Below, piece by piece: positions 6,953 through 12,742 of a DNA stretch of 12,742 nt. Each line of letters begins with the position of its first letter. Position 1 is the first letter of the stretch. The notes under the pieces were generated by a model, which made no database searches, was not told the DNA's origin, and saw only the letters and a list, made by a program, of their open reading frames with translations. The position numbers and the translations under genes are program-made. This DNA comes from Verrucomicrobiia bacterium (lineage in GTDB: Bacteria; Verrucomicrobiota; Verrucomicrobiia; CAIQCK01): assembly GCA_026417675.1 (NCBI GenBank), contig JAOACV010000020.1, forward strand, positions 1-12,742. The letters run 5' to 3'.

Positions 6953-7747
6953 TCAGCCCTGAAAGACTTCGTCCCGGTGGTAGCGAAGGAAATCTTGGTC
7001 CGGTTGGGCCAGCTTCGAAGGCAAGCGTATTGGCTTGCCTTCGAACGGGACGAAGTTCTGCTCCAGCGCCGGTTGTGGGAAGAAGCTCCGCAGCCGCTTG
7101 CTTAGAACCACATTCAGTTTGTCGTCAAGCGTGATGAGTCCGGCGTCAAACGCCGCGTCATGTAGAGCTGAAAGGCAAAGGCCGTTGCGCAAATTGAGCC
7201 GCTCAGCAGGAAACTTGCCCCATGGCTTAATGTGGCTCGCAACAAGCAGGCGCGGGACATTGATGGCGCTGATGCAACAGCGAACATCGTAAGCCGCAAG
7301 AACCGCCTGTCGGAAGAACTGCTGGCCGCGTCGGACTTTCACGGTCGCCTGTGTTTCTGTCGGCCCGCTCGGAGCGACGAGATGCACGCTGTCGCGCGAT
7401 AGAAAGTCCAATTCCCGCGTTTGGTCCTCCGTGAACAACTCGTGAAGCAATTCCTCGCTCTCCGTCCCGAGCACGGAGAGATTTGAATGGAACTCGTTCC
7501 ACATCTGCCGGTCCTGCTTTGTCGCGCCCGGCAACCCGCGAATCCCGCGCGCCTGCTGCACAGGATCGAGCGCCGCGAAGTTGCAAAGCTTCATCGCCAA
7601 ACTATCCGGCGTCCGGCCCATTTTCTGCGCGACCTCGATGATGATGGGGTTTCCCTTGTGCAGCTTTCCAAACGGCAGCTTGCAATAAAGGTTCAGCGCG
7701 ATGAGAAAATGCTCGCGCGTCCACTTGACTGCCGGTGCTTTCGCCAT
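6953..7747 (-). CDS. HNH endonuclease family protein
   Basis: This is a predicted nuclease of 264 residues, of unknown biological target. The N-terminal half (about 8-110; WTREHFLIALNLYCKLPFG, then GRTPDSLAMKLCNF) is a conserved module often seen in stand-alone HNH proteins of this type. The C-terminal half holds the HNH_2-like core: SHIKPW (171-176) with the metal-binding His, NGLCLSALHDAAFD (188-201) with Asn188 and His196, and a following beta strand (LITLDD). All core residues are intact. The reading frame stays open to a TTG at 7810, but the ATG at 7747 begins exactly at the family-like MAKAPAVKW, so I chose it; no ribosome binding site is evident. Such genes occur as isolated accessory or restriction-like nucleases. 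No methyltransferase is nearby to indicate a restriction-modification pair. Confidence 0.85.
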   Translation of the reverse strand: MAKAPAVKWTREHFLIALNLYCKLPFGKLHKGNPIIIEVAQKMGRTPDSLAMKLCNFAALDPVQQARGIRGLPGATKQDRQMWNEFHSNLSVLGTESEELLHELFTEDQTRELDFLSRDSVHLVAPSGPTETQATVKVRRGQQFFRQAVLAAYDVRCCISAINVPRLLVASHIKPWGKFPAERLNLRNGLCLSALHDAAFDAGLITLDDKLNVVLSKRLRSFFPQPALEQNFVPFEGKPIRLPSKLAQPDQDFLRYHRDEVFQG

Positions 7748-7836
7748 GCCGACAGAATGCCAGAATGAGGTCGGGTTGCGAAGATCGAAAGTGCTTGCGC
7801 TCTCCAACAAACCTGGCCAGGTGTATCTCTCGAGAT

Positions 7837-8124
7837 ATGTCAGCGAAGAATATCTACACCGTCATCTGCAAGTGGCGTCCGGGCCTTGATGCCTGTAAAC
7901 CTCGGCAGTGGGTCATGGTGGCTATTCAAGATGTGGAGGACGCACAAGATGCTGCTGATAATGCTTGTCTGTTTCTGATTCGCCACAGGCAGGGACAGGC
8001 GGAAGCAAAGCTGGTCATCGAGGGAGCCCCCCGGTTGTTCGATGTTCACGGCGGAGTTTTCGATGCCGAGGAATACGACGAGACGATCACTTTCAACGGA
8101 AAGATTGTTTCTGTTCGCGCCTGA
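7837..8124 (+). CDS. Small hypothetical protein, 95 residues
   Basis: I do not recognise the family. The frame starts MSAKNIYTVICKWRPG and ends DVHGGVFDAEEYDETITFNGKIVSVRA. The amino acid make-up is balanced and acidic (many D and E), unlike the Arg/Pro/Ala-rich shadow frames around it, and strands alternate with a helix-like DAQDAADNACLFLIRH stretch, so it looks like a small folded cytoplasmic protein. It is divergent from the HNH gene, with 89 bp between the starts. The DNA is visibly less GC-rich than the dcw cluster, which fits later acquisition. The ribosome binding site is weak (GAG before the ATG). An antisense frame (8169-7840) is open but less protein-like. Confidence 0.55.
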   Translation: MSAKNIYTVICKWRPGLDACKPRQWVMVAIQDVEDAQDAADNACLFLIRHRQGQAEAKLVIEGAPRLFDVHGGVFDAEEYDETITFNGKIVSVRA

Positions 8125-8231
8125 ACCCTCATAGACGCTCGCGGCTGGATTGATTCCAATCAGCTTCATGCGAGCGCCGCGCGACGCCGAGCGCCGTGCG
8201 TTTGCGCCGGGAGAAGCGACGATTGCCAGTC
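8125..8231. other. Short spacer, no convincing gene
   Basis: On the minus strand a 36-codon frame (8239-8129) starts within the last codons of the transporter remnant. It is mostly Arg, Ser and Ala, as expected for chance translation of GC-rich DNA. I see no RNA gene or terminator here. Confidence 0.4.
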
Positions 8232-8729
8232 TCAGTCATGCCCCAGCCTCAACGTTCCGCCGCGGGCGAGGTAATAGAGGGCCGTGCCGACCAGCAGGCC
8301 AACCACGTAGCCATACGGCAGGCCGCCGGCCGTCAGGCCGACCAGCAGCGCAATCATGAACTCGCTCTTCGCCGACACGGTGTCCCGCAGCAGTGTCAAC
8401 AGCGTCCAGCCCTCAAACACCAGCAGCACGCCCAGCATCGGCCGTGGAAAGAGGTGGCTGAACTGCTCGAAGCCGCCGCTCAGGAACAGTCCGGCCAGTG
8501 CCAGCGCGACCACGAATGCCACGCCCGCCAGCGCGCAGCCCCAGCCGCCGTCGGCGCGCACGTAATCCCTGAGCGCCAGCAAGACCAGTTGCACGCCCAA
8601 GCCGAACTGGATGCCGCGCACGACGCATTTGGGGACGACCCGCGCGAGCCATTCCAGCAAACCCGTCGCCGCCAAAACCAGCATCACCACCCCGATGGCC
8701 AGACCCGCGCCGTAGATGACGTTGAGTGC
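8232..8729 (-). pseudogene. N-terminally truncated membrane transporter (putative sulfate/molybdate, MOT1-like)
   Basis: The fragment encodes about 166 residues of a polytopic membrane protein. It begins in mid-protein with LNVIYGAGLAIGVVMLVLAA, then LLEWLARVVPKCVVRGIQFG, hydrophobic segments, and a C-terminal MIALLVGLTAGGLPYGYVVG with a normal stop at 8232-8234. The 'ARxVPxxVVRGIQxGLG' stretch is characteristic of the putative sulfate/molybdate transporters related to MOT1 (PF16983). Homology-like sequence continues upstream of any possible start codon (GTG at 8690) to 8729, where an in-frame TGA (8730-8732) blocks it. Intact relatives are considerably longer at the N-terminus, so this appears to be a 3' relic. 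The missing part is not between 8730 and the end of the neighbouring gene at 8750, which implies a deletion at that junction. The family assignment is moderate. Confidence 0.6.
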
Positions 8730-8749
8730 TCATGCGCCGTTCATGCGAC

Positions 8750-9073
8750 TCAGTTTCTCGGCGCATACAAGATCACCAGCGCGCCCGCGATGCAAATGGC
8801 CGCGCCTCCCAAATCCCAGCCGTCCGGACGCCGGCCTTCCACCGCCCAGAGCCACAGCAGCGACGCCGCGATGTAAATGCCGCCGTAAATGGCGTAGGCC
8901 CGGCCCGCGTGAGCCACGTCCACCCGCGTCAGCGCCCAGGCAAACGCCGCCAGCAGCGCCAGTCCCGGCAACAGCCACCACGCGGAGCGCTCCTGCCGCG
9001 CCCATTGCCAGAAGGCGAAACACCCGGCGATTTCCAGCACGGCGGCGAGAACAAACCAGAAGATGTCTTTCAT
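8750..9073 (-). CDS. ynfA: YnfA/UPF0060 family small membrane protein
   Basis: This is an intact 107-residue inner-membrane protein with four hydrophobic segments (about 4-22, 32-48, 60-78, 87-104). The family pattern is clear: an N-terminal [18 protein letters not shown], a central [20 protein letters not shown], and [20 protein letters not shown] near the end. Members resemble small multidrug resistance (SMR) transporters in size and topology. Efflux roles have been proposed for some, but the natural substrate is not settled. Start: ATG at 9073, preceded on the minus strand by an AGGGGG ribosome binding site about 7 bases away. Its 3' end abuts the truncated transporter. The palindromic array lies just upstream and could separate it from the efflux operon. 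Confidence 0.92.
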   Translation of the reverse strand: MKDIFWFVLAAVLEIAGCFAFWQWARQERSAWWLLPGLALLAAFAWALTRVDVAHAGRAYAIYGGIYIAASLLWLWAVEGRRPDGWDLGGAAICIAGALVILYAPRN

Positions 9074-9131
9074 GCCGCGGCCCCCTACTTCATTTCCCCG
9101 CTCCCGTCAACACCCGCATGGCTGCGCCCTC

Positions 9132-9300
9132 GGTGGAGCGCGTTCTCCGAACGCGCTTGTCGTCCCATCACGCCAGCGTCATAGCGCGTTCGGAGAACGC
9201 GCTTGTTGTCTCGTTATGCCCGGGTTATAGCGCGTTCAGAGAACGCGCTTGTCGTCTCGTCGCGCCGGCGTTATAGCGCGTTCGGAGAACGCGCTCCACC
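9132..9300. repeat. Four-copy palindromic tandem array (46-base period)
   Basis: A 21-base palindrome, AGCGCGTTC-NNN-GAACGCGCT, occurs at 9137-9157, 9183-9203, 9229-9249 and 9275-9295, starting exactly 46 bases apart each time. The centres are TCC, GGA, AGA and GGA, so the first copy is inverted relative to the second and fourth. The three 25-base spacers are related to each other (TGTYGTC...GTYAT), so the whole 46-base unit is repeated. GGTGG (9132-9136) before the first copy and CCACC (9296-9300) after the last extend the outer copies into a perfect 26-base inverted repeat. Each copy can form a strong hairpin. The array lies between the 3' end of the RND gene and the ribosome binding site of ynfA. 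Confidence 0.93.
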
Positions 9301-9358
9301 TGTGCCCTGCGCCAGCGTGATCGTGGCAGGAGAGATCATCAAAAACACCGCCCCGCCT

Positions 9359-12300
9359 TTACTCATGTGGCGCGAGTTTCTGAACCGCTGGTTTCTCGCG
9401 CAGTCGCATGATCAGACAATACACGATGGGCGTGGCGATCAGCGAGAATAGCATCGAAATGCACAGCGCGCCGATGATGCCGATGGCTAGCGGGCGCAAC
9501 ATGTCTGCGCCGTGGCCGATGCCCCACGCCAGCGGCACCATCGCCAGCACGGTGGTCAGCGAGGTCATCAGGATCGGGCGCAGCCGCCGGTGGGCCGAAC
9601 GCACCAGCGCATCCTCCAGGCTCGCGCCCTCGGCCAGATGATGGCCCACGAGGTCGAGCATCAGGATGCCATTCTTGGCGACGATGCCCACCCCGATGAT
9701 CGCGCCGAGGAAACTCACGATGTTCAGCGTGGTGCCCGTCAGCGCCAGCGCGCCGACCGTCCCGGTCAGCGCCAGCAGCGAGCCGAACACGATGGCGACC
9801 GGCTCGCGGAAGCTGCGGAACTCCAGCAGCAGGACGGTGAACACGAGCGCGGTGCCGAGAAAGAGAACGACGAGCAGGTTGCGGAAGCTTTCCTCCTGTT
9901 GTTGAAACAGGCCGCCGAACTCGATGACACCGGGCGGGATGGTCTTGTCGGCCGCCAACACTTGTTTGATTTCAGCGATGCCGCTGCCCATGTCTCGATT
10001 CTCCAGCGCGGCGGTCACAGCAACCAGTTGCCGCAGATCCTCGCGGGCCATTTCCAGTTGACCGCCTTCCTCGGTGATGTCGGCGACCTGCGAAAGTTTC
10101 ACGATCCCCCCGGTCGGCGTGCGCAGCGGCAGCTCGCGCAGGGTATCGAGCCGGTTGAGGCCGCGCGGCTCGGCCACCACGCGGATTTCCACCATGCGGT
10201 CGCCTTCGAGCACCGACGACGCGGTGCGGCCCAGCATGGCGGTGTTGATCGCGGCGGCGATGTCGTCGCTGGTCAGACCGTGGCGCAGCGCGTCCGTCGC
10301 CCGGATGCGGAAGCTGATGGTCGGGCCGGTCATCCGCAGTCCGTCAAAGGTGTCCACGACTCCCTTGACTTTCTCAATGGCTGCCTTGACCTCCGGCGCT
10401 TTTTTCATGAGCCACGCCGTGTCGGTCGAGAACAGCTTGATCTCTATCGGCTTGGGCGACCACAGCATGTCGCCGATCAAATCGCCCAGGATGCCGGGGA
10501 ACTCCCATTCCCCGCCTGGCAGCGCCGCGTTGAACTTGCGGCGCAGTTCCTGTTTCACCTCCTCAGTGCTGCGTTTGCGGTCGGGGCGCAGTTTCACCAG
10601 AAAATCACTCTTGTTCGGCTCGGCCACCGCCAGCGCCAGGCGCGCTCCCGTGCGCCGTGAATAACCCTCGACTTCCGGCGTGGCCAGCAGGATGGCCTCG
10701 CCCTGTTGCATCATGCGGTCGGTTTCCTCCAGGCTCGTGCCCCACGGCGTCAGACAGTCAATCACAAACCCGCCCTCGTCCATGTCCGGCATGAAACCGG
10801 TGGGCAAGTGGTTGTAAATCTCCCAGCCGCCCCACCCGATGGCCAGACACGCCAGCAGCGTCACCCAGCGCCACTGCAGCGCGCGCTGGAGCACCGCTTC
10901 GAACACGCGCACGAACGGGCGCATCAGGAAGCCGCCTTCCTCGCTCTTAGGCGCGTGCCCGTGCTCCAAGTGCGCGCGGTCGCGCAGGAAAAACGACGCG
11001 AGGGCCGGGGTGAGCGTCACCGCCAGCACCAGCGATGTGAGCAGCGCCACCACCATCGTCAACGCCAGCGAGCGAAAAAACACGCCCGGCAGCCCATCAA
11101 GGAACGCCAGCGGGATAAACACCACCACCGGCGTCAGCGTCGAGCCAATGAGCGGATGCAGAATCTCTCCGATGCCGGACCGGATGGCTTGCAAGCGCGA
11201 TTCACCGTGCGCGACCCTTGCATAGATGGCCTCCACCACCACGATGGCGTCGTCAATGATCAGGCCGATTGCCGCCGCGATGCCGCCGAGGGTCATCAGG
11301 TTGAACGTCAGCCTTGCCGCCAGCATCGCGACCACGGTCGCCAGCACGCATACGGGAATGACCACGACGGCCGTCAGCACACTGCCCCAGTTCTTCAGGA
11401 ACAGGTAGAGGATGACGACAGCGAAGATCAGGCCGACGATGATGCTCTCCCAGACGCTGCTGACCGACTCCTTCACCAGCAACGACTGGTCGTAGTAGAA
11501 GGACAACTCCATGTCCGGCGGCAGCGTGCGGCGCAGCTCGGCCAGTTGCCGTTTCAGGTCGTCGGCGATCTGCAGGATGCTGCTGCCGGTCGGCTGCGCG
11601 CGGATGTTCATCAGCACCGCGCGGCGGCCCTGCGCGTTGACGACGTTGAACACCGGCTCCGGTCCGCGCTCGACGCGCGCGAAGTCGCGGATGCGCACAG
11701 GATGGTTGTCGCGCATCATCACGACGAACTCCTCGATGTCGCGCGGCCCTTTCACGCGACTGTCCACCAGCGCGAGGTAGATCGTGTAGTTCTCCATGTG
11801 GAAGCCGGCGGGCGCCACCAGATTGTTCTTCTCCAGCGCGGCGGTGACGTCGGTCAGCGCGAGGTTCGCCGCCGCGAGCTTCAACGGGTCCACAATGACG
11901 TGATACTCCGGCGTGCGCCCGCCAACGAGGTCCACGCGCGCCACGCCGGGGATGCGCAGGAAACGCGGCTTGAGGTCGTAGCGCGCCACCTCCCAGAGTT
12001 CCGTGATGTCGCGTTTCGGGCTGGTGAGGCTGACGCCGAGGATGGGGAAGGCGTTGAACGTCAGCCGCCAGACGGTCGTCTTGGCCGTTGCGGGCAGGCT
12101 GGCCTTGAGTTGCGAGACGCGATTGAGCACGTAAAGCTCGCTCTCGACCATGTTCACACGCCAGTTGAAGAAGACATTGACCTCCGCGCTGCCGCGGCCC
12201 GTTGCCGAGCGCACCTGCACCACGCCGGGGATGTCCTTCATCGCCTCCTCGATGGGCCGCGTGATGGTGGCCATCATCTCGTCGGCGGGCATCACGCCGT

Positions 12301-12514
12301 TGTCAATCAGCACCACGCAGCGCGGAAACTCCGTCTCCGGGAACACCGACGACGGCATCCGCAGCGCGCAATACACGCCGCCGAGACAAACCGCGATGGT
12401 GATGAACACGATGGCCAGCCGGTGCCGGATGGCAAACGCGCCGACGGGAGAATCGGCGAAGTGATGGGGTGAAGGAGTCGCGGAGTGGTGGACTGTGGAT
12501 TCCGTGCCGTTCAT
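9359..12514 (-). CDS. RND-family efflux permease (AcrB/MexB-like)
   Basis: This proton-driven inner-membrane pump subunit would work as a trimer with the membrane fusion protein encoded upstream and an outer-membrane channel. It has 1051 residues from the ATG at 12514, the usual RND length, with the family's duplicated plan: TM1 (about 30-52), a large periplasmic loop, a cluster of TM helices (about 355-530), a second loop and a final TM cluster. In TM4, IGLIIDDAIVVVEAI carries Asp421-Asp422, and in TM10 IVAKNGILMLDL carries Lys947; these form the proton relay. The paired aspartates resemble drug-type (HAE) pumps more than metal-type CusA pumps, but the substrate cannot be read from sequence. 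A GTG at 12538 would add 8 residues. I prefer the ATG, which has GGAG about 10 bases upstream. The first 25 residues are a His/Ser/Thr-rich lead-in over an inverted repeat. Confidence 0.93.
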   Translation of the reverse strand: MNGTESTVHHSATPSPHHFADSPVGAFAIRHRLAIVFITIAVCLGGVYCALRMPSSVFPETEFPRCVVLIDNGVMPADEMMATITRPIEEAMKDIPGVVQVRSATGRGSAEVNVFFNWRVNMVESELYVLNRVSQLKASLPATAKTTVWRLTFNAFPILGVSLTSPKRDITELWEVARYDLKPRFLRIPGVARVDLVGGRTPEYHVIVDPLKLAAANLALTDVTAALEKNNLVAPAGFHMENYTIYLALVDSRVKGPRDIEEFVVMMRDNHPVRIRDFARVERGPEPVFNVVNAQGRRAVLMNIRAQPTGSSILQIADDLKRQLAELRRTLPPDMELSFYYDQSLLVKESVSSVWESIIVGLIFAVVILYLFLKNWGSVLTAVVVIPVCVLATVVAMLAARLTFNLMTLGGIAAAIGLIIDDAIVVVEAIYARVAHGESRLQAIRSGIGEILHPLIGSTLTPVVVFIPLAFLDGLPGVFFRSLALTMVVALLTSLVLAVTLTPALASFFLRDRAHLEHGHAPKSEEGGFLMRPFVRVFEAVLQRALQWRWVTLLACLAIGWGGWEIYNHLPTGFMPDMDEGGFVIDCLTPWGTSLEETDRMMQQGEAILLATPEVEGYSRRTGARLALAVAEPNKSDFLVKLRPDRKRSTEEVKQELRRKFNAALPGGEWEFPGILGDLIGDMLWSPKPIEIKLFSTDTAWLMKKAPEVKAAIEKVKGVVDTFDGLRMTGPTISFRIRATDALRHGLTSDDIAAAINTAMLGRTASSVLEGDRMVEIRVVAEPRGLNRLDTLRELPLRTPTGGIVKLSQVADITEEGGQLEMAREDLRQLVAVTAALENRDMGSGIAEIKQVLAADKTIPPGVIEFGGLFQQQEESFRNLLVVLFLGTALVFTVLLLEFRSFREPVAIVFGSLLALTGTVGALALTGTTLNIVSFLGAIIGVGIVAKNGILMLDLVGHHLAEGASLEDALVRSAHRRLRPILMTSLTTVLAMVPLAWGIGHGADMLRPLAIGIIGALCISMLFSLIATPIVYCLIMRLREKPAVQKLAPHE

Positions 12515-12545
12515 TGTTCCAATACTCCAACCGTCCACTACTCCG
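12481..12545. repeat. Inverted repeat bracketing the RND start codon
   Basis: CGGAGTGGTGGAC (12481-12493) and GTCCACTACTCCG (12533-12545) are complementary at 12 of 13 positions across a 39-base loop. The loop contains the preferred ATG (12512-12514) and its GGAG. One arm is the end of the fusion-protein gene including its stop codon; the other lies within the first codons of the permease. The surrounding DNA is also rich in GGAGT/ACTCC words. In the mRNA this could fold around the start site. A regulatory role is inference. Confidence 0.55.
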
Positions 12546-12742
12546 CTTTCATCACGCGCACCTTGGTTTCCTTCGGCAGGGCGTAGGAGCCGAGCGTGAC
12601 CACCGTCGCGCCCTCGCTCACGCCCTCGCCCTCGACTTCCACCAGATCGCCGTCGCGCAAGCCGGTTTTTACGGTCTTCTGTTTCGCCACGTCGCCCTCG
12701 ACGATGGAAAGCGTGCTCTGGCCGTCGTGATCGGTATAGACC
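12538..12742 (-). CDS. RND membrane fusion protein, C-terminal part (runs off the window)
   Basis: The last 67 residues are visible, reading VYTDHDGQSTLSIVEGDVAK at the edge, then KTGLRDGDLVEVEGEGVSEG and GATVVTLGSYALPKETKVRV before a TAG at 12538-12540. This matches the membrane-proximal beta domain that ends HlyD/AcrA-type periplasmic adaptor proteins ('G...dGxxVEVxxGlxxGxxVV'). The adaptor bridges the inner-membrane pump and the outer-membrane channel. Gene order (adaptor then permease) and near contact of the two frames indicate one operon. The N-terminal lipoyl and hairpin domains lie beyond the window. Confidence 0.85.
   Translation of the reverse strand, partial: VYTDHDGQSTLSIVEGDVAKQKTVKTGLRDGDLVEVEGEGVSEGATVVTLGSYALPKETKVRVMKAE

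Noticed and set aside
7748..7836. Promoters in the divergent gap between the HNH gene and the small protein
   Set aside because: No pair of -35/-10-like boxes with acceptable spacing was found on either strand.
7840..8169. Minus-strand frame of 109 codons opposite the small hypothetical gene
   Set aside because: It is open but less protein-like than the plus-strand frame and shows no recognisable motif. I kept the plus-strand call at moderate confidence.
9132..9300. CRISPR array, because of evenly spaced repeats
   Set aside because: The spacers are similar to each other, there are only four units, the first repeat is inverted, and no cas genes are in view.
9301..9358. Intrinsic terminator of the RND gene (GC-rich run followed by T-run on the minus strand)
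   Set aside because: The GC-rich run near 9350 has no complementary arm, so no stem can form before the T-run.
10706..12472. Plus-strand open frame of 588 codons opposite the RND gene
   Set aside because: It is extremely His/Arg/Gln rich with no domain pattern. It is a shadow of the GC-rich RND gene, which has clear family motifs on the other strand.

Overview
The window is a GC-rich bacterial contig end. It carries the 3' half of a division and cell wall (dcw) cluster on the plus strand, then a patchwork of accessory genes and gene remnants, then a minus-strand RND efflux operon that runs off the right edge. Bases 1-11 match the end of the Tn5/Nextera mosaic-end adapter, so the left edge is a sequencing artefact inside murC. 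The likely source is a member of the Verrucomicrobiota/PVC group. This is inferred from the murC-murB fusion followed by ddl-ftsQ-ftsA-ftsZ, from a divergent FtsZ, and from the general protein style. There is no rRNA in view to confirm it.

Positions 12-6730 hold a tight, co-oriented cluster: a MurC-MurB fusion (5' truncated), Ddl, FtsQ, FtsA and FtsZ. MurB and MurC make UDP-MurNAc-L-Ala, and Ddl makes the D-Ala-D-Ala used later in the same precursor pathway. FtsZ forms the division ring, FtsA tethers it to the membrane and FtsQ links it to the periplasmic division machinery. ddl overlaps ftsQ by 23 bp, ftsQ and ftsA are 2 bp apart, and 81 bp separate ftsA from ftsZ. FtsZ has an altered tubulin signature (GGGTGGG). 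Its normally C-terminal FtsA-binding peptide is followed by a further tail of about 45 residues.

Positions 6636-6858 appear to hold the wreck of a vapBC-type toxin-antitoxin pair. An AbrB-like antitoxin fragment is read in a different frame from the ftsZ tail, and the last 40 or so residues of a PIN-domain toxin follow directly. Next come a minus-strand HNH endonuclease (6953-7747), a divergent small protein of unknown function (7837-8124), an N-terminally truncated membrane transporter of the sulfate/molybdate (MOT1-like) kind (8232-8729), and an intact YnfA/UPF0060 membrane protein (8750-9073).

At 9132-9300 there is a compact array of four 21-base palindromes at an exact 46-base period. 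Perfect 26-base inverted repeats close its two ends.

From 9359 to the right edge, on the minus strand, a membrane fusion protein (only its C-terminus is in the window) is followed by a full-length RND efflux permease. A 13-base inverted repeat brackets the permease start codon. No complete, clearly novel system is visible. The strongest unusual signals are the degraded toxin-antitoxin remnant merged with the ftsZ tail, the FtsZ signature change, and the palindromic array.
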